Assembly: GCA_023853785.1 (NCBI GenBank)
Contig: JAJIRX010000680.1
Coordinates: 1-64,000, forward strand
From: Psilocybe azurescens
Lineage: Eukaryota > Basidiomycota > Agaricomycetes > Agaricales > Agrocybaceae
DNA: 64,000 nucleotides
Reading direction: 5' to 3'
The translations under genes and the position numbers were made by a program. Below, one piece after another: positions 35,178 through 47,701 of the stretch. Numbering within the stretch: position 1 is the stretch's first letter; every line of letters starts with the position of its first letter. The notes under the pieces are model-generated. The model was given only the letters and a program-made list of their open reading frames with translations, made no database searches and was not told the DNA's origin.

Positions 35178-38100
35178 CTAGTGATCGAGAGAGTTATAAG
35201 GATAACTTAGGGTCCCTGTTTTAGGCGAGACGAACTCGAACTGGGAGGCGTCAAAGCTGGGTCGCGAGCCCTGAGAATCACGCGACGAGGCCATCGATCG
35301 CGGGGGTGAATACGACCGCGCACCGAGGGAGGACGTCTGGCTGACCAACGACGCCTGCCTCTTCGGCGGCGAATATGACGAGTCCGTGGACGACGTCGTC
35401 AGCCGCGACCCACGGTGGTCCAGCCCGTTCTTCGCGGCGGGGGGCATGAACTGGGTGGGTATCTGCGGACTGGGAGGCAGCAGATCGGGCGACGTGGCCG
35501 AGGCGCGCGTGGACCCAAAGTTGACTACGCTCGGCCTGCGTCCGCGCGCGCTGGGGTTCGCGCCTGGCCGCTCGAAGCTCGATCGAGCCTGTGGTTCTGG
35601 CTGAGGCACAGGGGCGGACCCAGCGGTGGTGCTGGCTGCTGCTGACTTCCATCTCAGAATCGACTTGCGCGGGATGTTTTTCTCCTGTTCAGGTATGACA
35701 GGCAATGATGTTGGGGACGGTGGACGAGGTGACTGTCTCACTGTCGGAGACCGACGAGTGGGGTAAGGTGATTCCTGATCAAAATGAAGACGATCAAGGC
35801 CAGAGGTTGCTGCTTTAGCAGCTTGCATGTGTGGGGTAATTATGGGTCCGGGATTAGGGTTCCGCCCTGGATAAGAAGGGATGGAAAGTTGTTGGAAATT
35901 ATGCTGCTGCTGTTGTTGTTGATATTGCTGCTGCTGCTGCTGTTGCTGAAATTGCTGTTGCTGCTGCTGAAACTGTTGTTGCTGTAGATGCTGCTGCTGC
36001 TGGAATTGCTGTTGGTGCTGGAATTGCTGCTGCTGCTGCCCAGGATGCCCAACCTGCTCCAACGACGGTCGATGCTGATCAAGCGACGGCCGCTGAGGAC
36101 CTTGCATGGAGTCTGTTCGCGAAGGATAAAGCTGTGGCGACAACCGTCCCCCATTCGCCTGCATCGCTGGCGGCGGGATCGACGCCGCCGACTGCGCCGA
36201 CATCCGACTACTCGCATACCCCGCAGGCGGCACATCCGGCACATCCGGGAGATCAAGCTGCTCCTGCGACGGCCGCTCAGGCCTCTGTGGCACGACCATG
36301 GGGGACGTGCGCCCAGACGACATCGGCGAGGGCGTCGGCAGCGCGGGCACCGCCGTCGCGCTCGAGCTCGAGCCTCCTTGGGATTTGTTGTTGCTCTTCC
36401 GCCAGAGCTTTTGATGCTCTTGACCGACATCAGCGTCGCCCTGCTCTGTGTCTTGCCACCGGCGGGGGCGCCGGCGGACCCAACTGCTGCTGCCACTGCA
36501 GCTACTTCCTCGCCTTTCAGAGAGTCCGCGGAGAAACGGCTGGTGGTGGTATTCGAGCGCGCGCGACCTGCGATGGGAGGCTGTGGCTGCGCGCCTGGCT
36601 CAGGCGACGACGGCTGCAAACTCCCTCTGCCTATCGTCCCCGTATCCCACTGCGCCTGTGTCATCTGCACATTCTGAATTGGCTCAGGCGACGACGGATG
36701 CCGCCCAAACGGGTCAGGCGACAAAGGGATAATCGGCGATTCCGCGTTATTGTTGTTATTACTATTGCCATTATTCAGCGACGAAGCCGAAACCGACACC
36801 GATGACGACGATGAGGAAGGCGCGGCATACAGCGCCTGCTCGTCCTCCAGTTTCTTGCGCCGCTCGCTCTCGGACAGTCCGCCTGTCGGCACGCCCCGAC
36901 TGGGCATGTACGACCGCGGTGCAGATGTCGTGACGCCATTCACGGCCAAACGAGGCGGCGAAGGAGGTGCGTTCGAATTGGCCGCCGAGTTTGACTCTCT
37001 ATCTTTGATCGCCGCGAAGGGTACAGCAGGCCACGTTTCTCCAGCGTAGTACCTAACACATTTACAAGGTTACCATCAGCATCGGACGGAACTTGGCTTT
37101 TCCTTTTCCTTTCTTTGAAAAAAGCAAGAAAAGGATGCAAATAAACTCACATAGGGTTCTCAGGCGGGTCGGGATGCCGAGGAAGACGAGGCGATGGAGG
37201 AGGGAAGTAATCGGAATTTCGTAAACTCCCCGGAGAAAGAGAGAGATTGCTCGGCGAAAGGCCTGCTGAACCGAAGCTCATATTTTGCTCTTCTTCCAGA
37301 TCGACTTTTAAAATGCGAGGAGAAAGCTGGGCCATGGTCTAAGTGGAAAGAAAGGAATAATGTATAAGAATTCATATCCGGCATGTAGTATACAGTTATT
37401 TGAAGGAAGAGATAAAGACGCACCTTCTCGATCTCGTCTAATTGTGCTCTCATAAGGTATTGGCTTCTACGTCGGTCATTAGGGTCATCCTCGTCAAACT
37501 GTACACAGAAAGAAAAAAAAAAAAGTTCAGCAAGATTTTTTTTGTTCGTTGACTTTGGACACTGACGTCTTCGGTGGGATCTAATCCGAGGTCAAGGTCG
37601 TCAAACACAGCTCCGCCTCGTTTCTCGGACTCTGTGGGGCTGCGAACACGCGTGTAGGTCTCCAAGCTGGTGTCCTGCTCTTCGCGGTCCGGAGATTCGC
37701 CTTCGCCCAGGTACGCCAGATGCGCCGTGTCTGCTACGACTGGCGACCCGACCGCAGCGACAGTGGCAACAGCAGGCTTGTCTTTGCTTTTGAGAGCCAG
37801 AGGCGGCGGGATCTTCCGGCCAGACACACCAGCGATCGGCGACGACGAGCGCGGGTTCTTCTCGGGCGAAGGAATGTTCATGGCGAGGCTCGGATTGCCC
37901 ATCATATCCAGCATCTCAATAACGTCGTCTTCCTCTTTCGTCGACTGGGTATCATCGTCTTGCTCCTCCAGCTGCGACGGACTGGGAAGCGCGTCGAGCT
38001 CCGCTGCAGTCAGCGCCAAATTGACGACGTTAGGATTGACGTGTTTGCGCTCGCCGCTCTCCGTCCGGATGTCCGCCCACGTATCTGCATCCGTCCCAAA

Positions 38101-39564
38101 TACATCGTCCAGCGGGTCCTTGCCATCCGGCAGCGACATGACTCTCGCCGTGTTCTCCTCGGCAAACTCCTCGCTATCCGAGTCACTATCCGAGTTGACC
38201 TCTTCAGGAGACTCTGACAGCCTTGCATAACCACCCTCATCTTCTCCTTCTCCCTTCTCTTCCGCCGCGTCCATATCCACGTCCTCGGTCGCAGCGGCAT
38301 GAGGCTCAGCAGTCGCCAGTAGCCCGAATGGGTCCAACTTGTTCTTCTTCCCTGTCAAGAGCTCGATCGGCGTATGCTCCCTGGGCTGCTCGTCGCCGCC
38401 CGTACTCGCATCCCGATTTTTGCTGCCCTTCCTGCTCTCCGCCCGTTTCGCGTGGTTCGCCTTCCGGCTTCTTACCCACGGTTCATACCAGGCTGCCTTC
38501 CGACGATCAATGTCAAACTCAACCTTGGCCAAAATAGGAATGAGGGACGGTGAATTTAGGCCCAGGCAGATCGAGGAAATTGGCACGCAGACCGGACTCG
38601 TCGACTGAGGTGTCCGGCGTGTCGGGCTCCTCTGACTGGGAGACGGAGGTGGAGGAGGGCGGTGCGGATTTGTTGTTGTTCGAGCGGATATCGGAGATGG
38701 AGGACGGGGTAGATGAAGCCGTTGTGAGAGGATACGCGGCCTGTGGGGAGTAGGGCTGCGATTGGTCGCCCGAGATGGAGAGGAAGGGGCGGAGGGGGCC
38801 GTTGTTGTTTTCCTGCGGGAGGAAGGGGCGTCGATCGGGCAGCGGAAGCCAGGCCCAGAGGGGTGTGGGGCGTCTGCGGGGTCGCGCTGCGGGGTGACAG
38901 GGAAGGCAGCAAGATGTCATCTCGCTGCTCTGAACGCAGGACACGCGTCCACAGGTGCTTCCAGATATCCTCTGATAAACGTGGCCCTGGTTCGTCCATT
39001 CCGTCTGTCTGTTGTGACACGAGATATAAGATCAGGCCGGAGACGCTTGGTAGTGCATATTCTTTTGCGATAGCCCCTAACTGGAGCCTGTAGTGTCGCA
39101 TGAACGGGGACCAGAGTGCCTCGTCGGAATTGGGTGTGATATCCTGCTGTGTTGGGCGGAGGCGGGACGTGCAAGTCGCCAGGGTTGTCAGAGTCATGAG
39201 GCAGATGCGTTGGTGGAATGACATGCAGCAAAAATTTGGAGGTTGAGGGCTGAAACGAGGCAAATGAGATGGACGAGGCGGCTGTAGATGGGGTCGGAGA
39301 GCGCCTGGTGTCTAAGCTAGGACTGGAGATATCTGAAAAAGAACGTGAAAAGTAGGTGGTTGGACTATGACCTGCTGGTATGGGAGTCGATACACCGAGT
39401 GCGTTTGCGAGCTTTGCCAGACGATGGGGAGGCAGCGGTGATTTGGGGGGACGCCATGTGGGTGATGAGGTCGAGGCTGTTGGGGATAAGAGAGGAGAGG
39501 GAGACTGGGACAAGAGAGGAGACTGGGGCAAGAGAGGAGACTGGGCACTCTGCGAACCAGCCAT
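35178..39564 (-). CDS. Large Ser/Pro-rich hypothetical protein with polyglutamine
   Basis: Family not recognised. ATG 39562-39564 starts MAGSQSAQSPLLPQSPLL, a run of short QSPLL-like repeats. A more ordered block (about 39240-38940) contains RLQLGAIAKEYALPSVSG. Another conserved-looking block near 38560-38440 reads ILAKVEFDIDRRKAAWYEPW and is followed by a basic stretch. Acidic disordered sequence follows, then MAQLSPRILKVDLEEEQN, a SVKSIKKLWRKS-like motif that appears once the 36409 indel is repaired, a polyQ region and a Ser-rich tail with IPRKSILRWKSA, to TAG 35178-35180. Exon joins near 37440 and 37150 are convincing. Frame breaks sit at homopolymers 36409-36412 and 39156-39158, near 38560, and near 38840. 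Probably a disordered scaffold or regulator; no function is assigned. One gene is my inference; two adjacent genes are possible. Confidence 0.6.
35893..36045 (-). repeat. Polyglutamine-coding CAG/CAA tract
   Basis: Mixed CTG/TTG triplets on the plus strand, read as Gln codons on the coding strand, with interspersed Phe, His and Leu codons. It lies in the C-terminal half of the low-complexity protein. Such tracts vary in length between strains. Confidence 0.85.
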
Positions 39565-40245
39565 GACAAGTATTATATAAAAGCTTCAAGGACGAATGGT
39601 GGAAATTAGAAAAAGAAGTGGACCATTGATTTCTGGCATGGATGGTAGTTTGAGCATTGAAATAACAGCAAGAGTGACAAAGACTCACTGAGAGAAATTA
39701 AACCGTCTATCGTGATCGTTCAGCCCCAGAGAAAGGGTGGTGTATTCGTGCAAACTCCTAGCAAGTCGTCAAAGTATACAACAACAACAAAAGTTGAACG
39801 CGGCCAACAAGCGGTGGGAACTGCTTCCCGAAAAGGGGCTACATCCAATTAGACACAAACAACTCGACGGTCCACTCTCAGGAGATCTCTTGACAACGCT
39901 GTCAGGTAGAGTCCACAAAATGTCACTACTGCGGCTCGTATACAAGAAGAAAGAATTAGACTACATAAATACAATACACTAATGTATATTGACATGAGAG
40001 ACGGAATTATTTACAATAAAATAATATTGATGATGATGATGATGTTGCCAAATAGAACAAAGGCCGAGTGGCGGTTTTTCGTCTTCCTTAAGCGCGTCCT
40101 TCATCCCTCTTTCCTCCCATTGTTTCTACCTTTTCTCTCTCTCTCTCTCTCTCTTCTTCTCTTCTTTCCGTTCACGACCTATTTCTCTTTTATTCACGTC
40201 TACGTCTCTCCCATCCTCTCCACATCCTTCTTTTCTCTCCCGCAA
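39565..40245. promoter_or_regulatory. Divergent promoter with CT tract
   Basis: Separates the starts of the minus-strand low-complexity gene and the plus-strand bHLH gene. A perfect (CT)10 run at 40135-40154 sits within a longer pyrimidine-rich stretch (about 40100-40240) ending next to the bHLH ATG, as in many basidiomycete core promoters. Confidence 0.5.
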
Positions 40246-41301
40246 ATGGATCAGCATGCTGTCGACGATAACTCCCCAGCAGGCGCTGTGTACAACTTCT
40301 ATCCACCCGAACAGGACCCTTCATACGGTATGGGGTATAATCCTAACATGGCTGGTTACGGCTCCCTGCCTCATGGTTCCGCGCGTAGTATGTCGTCCTT
40401 CTCACTTTCGCCTCCAACCCCGCTTGATCTGATAATCGCTTCTCCAGCCCAGATTGTTCAAGATATCCATCCAAACTATCTGACCATGCAGCAGCAACAT
40501 TACACTCCCAACGTGTTTGCCAATTCACCACCTCATGGTTCCCTGCCCTTGTCCAACTCTCCTCCACCTGCTTCTCCGGAGCTCTATGAGGCCCTCTCTC
40601 CTCCCTCTCTCCGGATCAGACACATCGGGAGACGGACTGTACCATCATTCAAACAGCAGCGGGGCCAATTCTCCTTCCTCTTCAAGAGGTCACAGTCTCG
40701 TCCATCGTACCAATCCTCGCTACAATCCACCTCCATCCCCGACTAGTTCTTCCTCACGCCACCGACGCGGTCGCTCCCACGATTCAGACGACGACGATAT
40801 GGGCATTGCTTACGTAGAAAACCTCGCAAACACCCGCAAGGAGGCTACCCGCAGACAGAGGATTGAAGCTGAACAGCGAAGACGCGACGAGCTTCGTGAT
40901 GGCTACGCCAAGCTCAAGGATGCTCTCCCCAGCTCAAACCAAAAGAGCAGCAAGGTTTCTTTGCTGGAGCGAGGTATATTTCACACCCCTTTCATCATCC
41001 CACTCTTTCTGACTCACATATCCTTTCTAAAGCCACTAACCATATCAGGGCTTTGGAGGATGAGAACCAGGCACTTCAGAAACGTATCGCCGAATTGGAG
41101 CTAGATTCCCAGCGGCTCAGAGCGCTCAACGAAAAGATTTCACTCAGCACCGAAGGCACTCCCTCTCCAGAAAACGCGTTGGGCAGACCGATTTCGCCAC
41201 CACCGGATGTCGTCCCAACCGGGCACTCTCTCGTCTCAGTCAGGGGACAGCATCTATCCTCTGCCCACTCAAGTCCCTCAGCATCTGAAGGAGGACATTG
41301 A
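40246..41301 (+). CDS. bHLH-leucine zipper transcription factor (copy 1)
   Basis: Predicted nuclear regulator binding E-box-like DNA as a dimer. ATG 40246 opens a Tyr/Pro/Ser-rich N-terminus. The C-terminal part has an acidic Ser/Asp patch, then the basic region RRQRIEAEQRRRDELR, helix 1 (GYAKLKDALP), loop, and helix 2 KVSLLERATNHIRALE. The Glu and Arg pair that contact an E-box are present; the usual His at basic position 5 is Arg. Helix 2 runs into a zipper, with Leu spaced every seven residues for four heptads. An intron splits the Ala codon after LLER. C run 40603-40605 appears to lack one base. The last exon ends at 41301. It is closely related to the gene at 48495-49610. Confidence 0.85.
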
Positions 41302-44300
41302 TTTGATCGACCGATGTACCATACCCAACCAATCCATCTCAATCCATCAGTCTTGCTTTCAACTCTTTTCCATTTTCTTAGAACCGTTGCTTTCCCGTTC
41401 TTATTCTGTGCTTTTCTTTCTGTGGCATATCTCTCGGTCGGAGGAGGAATGAATGTGTATGATTATGGGATACTCTCCACTAGAAAGGTTACCCGAGGTT
41501 GATAGTAGGCCCCTCCATCCAACAGCTGCGCTGTTATTGTATGTCGACGACCCCACTGTCCCTCTCTACTCCCCTTATCCTAATTCTTTGTGAGAGGATC
41601 AAAATCAAATCGACGGCTCGACGCTGCCCGAGTCACACTGCTGCTGTGCACACCAAACACTCGAGAAGAACCCCTCCCCACACATACACACACCACCTAC
41701 ACGATGCTGGCCTTTCTTCGATTATTCCTGGTCACATGCGATGATATGCAAATCTCTTGCGATCGATGATCGAATTCGAAGCGAATGGAATCGAAACTCC
41801 CATCGCCCATCGCCCATCGTTCAATCTGCGGAACGAACCCCCTTCCTCCCTCCCCCTTCTCCTCCCTAAAAAAAACACCTTGAAGGAACTCCCATCTTTC
41901 GGATTCCAGGTCTGAATCCAAAATTATCAATCACCCCCAAACTTTTTTATTTTTTCCCGGGAAGCCAAACGTTTGCACATATCATGTTATCGTCCGTGTC
42001 CTATACTCCCCACTGAAGCCGCATTCTTTCCTTCTTCCCTTTCTTTCCTTTTCTTTTTCTTTTATTTTCTTTTCTTGACATATCTTGGAATGGAACGACC
42101 CCTATCCTATCTGCTCTATGTATGGACCCGTCTTCCGCTCGGCAAGACGCGACGCGACGCGACGTGAACGCGATGATCGATCGACCGAATCCAGCCAGCC
42201 GCCTTCGTAAGGCATGCGAGACACTGGGCCAGGTCTGCATCTCTCCTCCTTCCCGCTCCGCCATTCGCCTGCCGCACGCCAAAAGTTAGACGACATACAT
42301 GGAATAGATGGGTGGTCATCGGTACTCCTTCTTCAAGATGCTTTTTATTTGCTTTTCTTTGCTTTCTTTTTTGCGACGAAGCTGCCACGAACTACATATA
42401 TACATACATACACTACCTACAGATTGTTGTCATGCCCCCTCTCCACGACCAATTCATGATTCTTGACGAACCTACCCTACCCACCCGCCACCCCAACGAC
42501 CTCAACTTCAAGCCATATAACACAGACGGGCACTTTTTCTTATTAAATTCTGAAAAATGGTATACAACTTCTTTCATAAATGACAGTGTGATTTTGTGAT
42601 AGGATAGTTTTTATTTCCTTTGGAGTGTGCTGACCATTTCAGACTCCTTTCTGAAATTCGAGGATCGATGAGGCGTTGAGCAAGTGAATCCCATTGAAGA
42701 ACTCGACGGATGATTTCTTGCTGAGATCACCTTCAGATGTTTTGCGGGAAATTCGGAAGCTCTGCTTGCGGATCTGAACTTGTAATTTCGTGTGATCATT
42801 GCATCGCTCCAAACCCTGCATCGGGACCTTCAAAATGCCACAGCAATGTGATGAGGTGATGAATTGCAACTTGGAGGAAGACGCTGGGTTATGAAGGAAC
42901 GTTTCTCGTGTTTGCTAATCCCTTACTTGTTTCCTATTCTCTTCTCTGCTCTGCTGTGTCGGAATGAGTCCCCCTCTCGGGATATTCTGGTACATGCCCA
43001 CTCCATACTAATAGCCCGGCAGACGCGTAATTCTCTCTCAGATGGCAGATATCTCTGTTTCGTCAGTCATCTCTGAGACTCTGACCTTTGCGACGCCAGG
43101 ATACCGGGTCACTCTCCCTTTTATTTTAAAACGTCCAAGTCCGAGTCGATTTCGATTGTCAAGCCCCTGCCGTTCCCTAATTATACGACTGGGCAGAAGG
43201 GTGTGCATGAGTAAGTCATTGTAGCAAGAACCTTTGTCCACCCCAACCCCTATCTTGATCCATCTTACCGCGAAAACCTCGCGTCCTCACCTTTCTACTT
43301 CAAGTTTGAAGCCGCAGATCACTGCTTTGACGGAGCTACTTCCGTGGTGCTTACTGTGGAAAGGCGCCTTTTTCGAATCATCAGAGAAAGTGCGACTCGG
43401 AAGGTTTTGGTGCAAAAAGTCCAGCGGAGTCGCGTCTTATATATATATAACATCTAGTAATCGATGAACCAGTGGAACGCGACCAATGGGATAGGCCATC
43501 TACACGTGTATAACGCGTTGTTGCAACTTGTAACTTGTCCTAACTTGTCTCTCGAGTTTGGGACGTCGCGATTTGTCGAAATCGTATGCCGTCTCTTGCT
43601 ACAGGCAACTGGACATAATTTTATTCGACGTTTGAGAAGTTACTGAGACCCGGAACACCCGGTATCAGAAACTTTTCTCGAGTTTTTCGTGTTTCATAGC
43701 CTCAAGTCTGAGCACTTGAACACCTTCTTCTTTGCCAGGACGCGACATTCTTCGGAACTGCTCTAACTGACGGATTGCCTCTACGGGTCTACCATACTTT
43801 TTTTTCCAGGGGTTTCTATTCAACGCCGCAACAGTTGAAATGCGTGTATCTTGTCAAAAACCGACATATTAACAGCATGTCCCGCCGCCTCGATGCAGTG
43901 AACAGCTACTGCGCCTCGTGTACGGCTCATCCCAGGGCGGCCATCAAGACATCATTCCCCCCCAAACGTATGTATTCGAATTGGGGTTCCTTCCCAACGG
44001 GTTTCCGTTCAAGGACTTTTTGGTGCCCATCATCCCACTGGGAATTGTTTCGTCTGAATAGGTTATGAATGTATGCAGCCTCAAAATTTATTTTTCCACA
44101 GCAATTACACGATGGCACACTTGAGAATGGGGTATGTATTGTCCCACAGAAGCTAATTAATTTCGGGTCCATGGATCCAGAACCAAAATTGTGCATTTCT
44201 TTGATTCTTTTTTCCGTGCTATGTATACAGAAACAGAATAAGTGGGTTCTGAGTTTTTAGAGTGCTACCTTCATATGTTTTCTTGCTATCTCCATCCGAA

Positions 44301-46567
44301 AGTTTGGCAAATGCTACACCGAGGAGATTTCCACCAAATAAAACATACTCACCTAACCTATTAGAGTAGTTCCCTTTTGCGTTTATCACACAGCTTTTTC
44401 GAATATGATTGAAGAGACCGTCGAGTCTCGCAAGTTGAAAACTCGAGGCGTGATTGGGAGCCTCGTTGCACACAGCTTCGGTCTATCATTTACTTCCCGA
44501 AAATAAACTGTAATTTCTCTACAACGACAGACCAATAAGAGTCGAGTTGGCAGCCTCAGGTTTTTATCAAAGAAGGATAGGGAGAGCAATGACTCATCTT
44601 CTGTTCTTACTACTCATCCGTTGAAATCACAGACTCTAGATTGACCGCGGACCGAAACTTGCAAGCGTACTATCCGGTAGCTCCATAAGCGGTGGGCTTA
44701 TTTATAATCTCCTTCCATCTTAAGCCAAGGATTTGGCGAGTTACTATTGATATTCCAGGCGACCTTAAATGAACAGGCGCCTCGCTTCCTCGCGAGACAC
44801 CGTTTGATCCCATCGTCAGGAAAAGTGATAACTCGTGAGCCCGCCCTCAAGCAGTGAGCCGGAGGAAAATAGGATTAAGCCGATTCAGTTCCCACAGTGT
44901 ATTGTCCCAGTGAGGCCAGGTCCTGATGTCGCTAGTCCTTTCGAGCGCATTCGGTATCACAGGCGTTTGTTCCCAAAAACAAAACCATAAGGTCCCGAGA
45001 ATCTAGGGGTGCAGTGAAAATCTTCCTCAAAGAGACGCTACAAGTGTATAGTCACCGCTATCGACGACCCATCTTTCGTGTTTCTGAAAGAAAAAGGGCT
45101 TTGTGCGTTGAAAAAGGTGATGCTCCTACCCCATTCTCGGAAGATCAACGCTTTCACTGTGTCTGCATCCTGTCCGATTCTGTCCAAGACACTCCAGAAG
45201 GGCACTGTGTTCGACTAGGTCGTATGGCCTGTCACCGGAGAAACAAAAATCGGTGGTGCGCCAAAGTGTTGGGTGCGGTAGATTGCCTTGGCTCAGGGCA
45301 CGTTGCAAAACCCAATCTGCCAAAATAGACGGGAAGTACAAGCATTTCAATGCGAAGTGACAATGCCAAAGTCAAAGTTAAAGAAATGAAAGAGCGCCCA
45401 GGCTAAGGTTCTAAGATTCAATAGAACAGGAAACGTGATGAGAAACAAGGGAGGCTGTTCTGACTCGACAAAGGCTGTGGAGGCGCTAAATGACCAAGAC
45501 GAGAACAGATGCACGAGTCCGGAGCAAGAAAACCAAGATAACTAAGGAAGTCAGGAAGGATGGTAGAGTCTTCTCTTCCATCGATAGTACGTGTGTTAAT
45601 GGAGGCCTAATGACGATACATTGTTGTCAGTTCCACGACCGTGGTCCAGATACTTACATATGTTGGTATATATTTTATTCTTGCCACTTCCTGACAAGTG
45701 ACAAGTTAAGGAACAGGATTCGTATCCAAAATGACGCTGAATGATGTGTCAATTCCGCATAAAAATAGAGACTTAATTAGAGCATACCTGGTTTACAGAT
45801 AAAGGTCAAAAAATCAATGTTCCCTTTACCCTGCTACGAGCTTCATCCATCGGATACACTCTGATCATGGACAGAGGTATTTAAATAGTTAAGATCTAAA
45901 ATGAAAACCGCGATGTGTATCAACTTCAAAATATCGCACCTGACGCTTATACTTAGTTTATATACAGACCGCAGCAGGATAATTGGCTGGTGAAACTTTA
46001 AGACCGCTAGTCGTCCAGGAAGTACCGCATATGCTTTTGTGCAGGACCAAGGCGCGACATCTTTGAGTGACCTGGGTCTGAGACAAAGATGATGATTGCG
46101 GAAATAGGCCACTTTATACCAGACATGTGATGTAGAGCCTATTAGTCCCACAAAGCAGAACACAACGAGGCCAAGTCAGTCCTGGGCAAGCTTCAACTTC
46201 AAGTCGAGAACAACCCAAGAAGGACATGCAATTCAAGGGCAAGACAGTTTTCGAATTCGAACTTTGCGCTTGGCGAGAAAAGTATTATTGACGCGTGTGA
46301 CACCTATATCACATGACTCTCTCCAATAATGAGGAGCGTCCGTCACTATGATATAGTGTCACGTCTCCCCCTTCCTCCCACCACGCAGGGCAACCTCTGC
46401 AGCGTTTGCTGCCTCCTGTACACGATTCACAATTTCTTATCACATATAACTGGATATAACTGAGGCTAAACCAGCAAGACAATCCTTTAATTAGTGCTTG
46501 ATCTTCTCTGCGATACCCTTTTCTTGCCTTTAGGTCGTAAGTTCATATCCAAATCATTCTTTCGAAT
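41302..46567. other. 5.3-kb region without a confident gene
   Basis: Contains the bHLH copy 1 3' flank, a short (CCCATCG)n patch at about 41801-41820, a TA-rich run at about 43438-43450, and weak coding-like fragments around 43040-43470. Frames near 45014-45328 on both strands show no family motif. No transposase, reverse transcriptase or tRNA was recognised. Confidence 0.45.
46298..46361. repeat. Imperfect inverted repeat upstream of the membrane protein gene
   Basis: TGACACCTATATCA at 46298-46311 is the near-exact reverse complement of TGATATAGTGTCA at 46349-46361; one extra C breaks the match. The loop is 37 nt. The right arm sits inside a smaller palindrome, CACTAT-GAT-ATAGTG. It lies about 210 bp upstream of the ATG at 46568. 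It could be a regulator site or a chance hairpin. Confidence 0.5.
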
Positions 46568-47701
46568 ATGTGGTAAGTTCGCCCTTTTGGAACCACATCT
46601 CTGATACTTACCGGGTTCTTTATCTTCCTAGGTGTGACAATTGCTTGCTCGTGTTGCCCCTTGTAAGCTCTTCATGCTCCTATAGTCGGAGTAAAATGCC
46701 TGATCCGTCCGTTTCGTCTGTGTTTTACAGAGGGGAGGAGCTATTGCCTGGGCTGTCGTGATCGCTGTAAAGAACCCTCATGCTCCGCTTTATCCGATGC
46801 GACGAAAACTGACGGCATCGTAGGCGTACAGTATTGCTGGTGGTGTTTTCCTATTAGTGAAGGGACAGTTTCTCTTCTTCGTCTTCCCAGAATGGTAAAT
46901 TATAATCTCCCTCGATGTGTTCCACCCCATGCTATGCCCTTTGAATTTTTCTCACTAAATCGACGATCTTCAGGCAAATCTATGGAGGTATCGGTTTGGG
47001 AGTTGCTGCTGCTGCGGTCATCAGCATGTTTGCGCTGTCTAATGTTAGTGTTCTAACGCGAAGTTTCTCCAGCGCAGGAGCTCCGACCATGATCGGTAAC
47101 TGATCCTTCTCTCTTTTTTTGTTTATACAGCGGTCATACATTTGGATACGTGTCGTCAAATTCCTCTGGCCATTCGTGATTGTGATATGTGCTGTCCGAG
47201 CTATCATTATGATCGTTCAACTCCAGCGAGGGTAAGCACTATAATTTCCGGATTCCACCTTGTTCTTCTCTTCCATATTAAACTTGTTATTATTTTACGT
47301 GATAACAGGAAAGACAACATCACATGGGAATGTAATAACGGCGGCCAGCTATGGAATTCTACTCTGGCTGCGACGACGACTACGGCGGATTCTGGATCTC
47401 TTCCGAGTGGGTTCTGCAGTCTAGGGTTCGCTAGCCTAAATACTGCCTTCATAATTTCGCTTCTCGTGGACCTTGTCTTTCAGGTGGGTGATGGAGACTT
47501 TGTCCCTCGGATGCAAAGCTGATAAGGGGAAATGTGACTTCTAGTTTTACATGTTCTTCTTGACATGGCGTTTCTCGAAGCGATTGGAACACTATTCAAC
47601 CATGAAGGGACCATTCCACGGAGGTGAGAAAATTAAACCCTATACCCCACACACAGAGGATAAGCTTATACCTGTTTTGTACAGGGTACTACAATGCATA
47701 A
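46568..47701 (+). CDS. Four-helix membrane protein, conserved in mushrooms
   Basis: Function unknown. The first exon is only ATGTG, followed by many small exons whose phases all fit. The spliced protein is about 200 residues: MWCDNCLLVLPLRGGAIAW, then helix 1 (SIAGGVFLLV), FPEWQIYGGIGLG with helix 2, helix 3 (FLWPFVIVICAVRAIIMIVQ), an extracellular or lumenal loop with Cys and possible N-glycosylation sites (NIT, NST), and helix 4 (SLNTAFIISLLVDLVFQ). It ends RFSKRLEHYSTMKGP and then GYYNA at TAA 47699-47701. I recall near-identical uncharacterised proteins in Agaricomycetes, so I trust the model. The conserved Tyr/Gly tail and Arg/Lys-rich end after helix 4 suggest a cytosolic C-terminus. 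The topology is inference. Confidence 0.75.

Noticed and set aside
35784..36805. Plus-strand Leu-rich and Arg-rich frames
   Set aside because: They arise from reading the polyQ and Ser/Pro-rich gene on the wrong strand; CTG triplets read as poly-Leu.
45014..45350. Overlapping frames of 104 (+) and 74 (-) codons with many Cys and His
   Set aside because: No regular zinc-binding spacing, no splice-consistent extension, and both strands look equally open.
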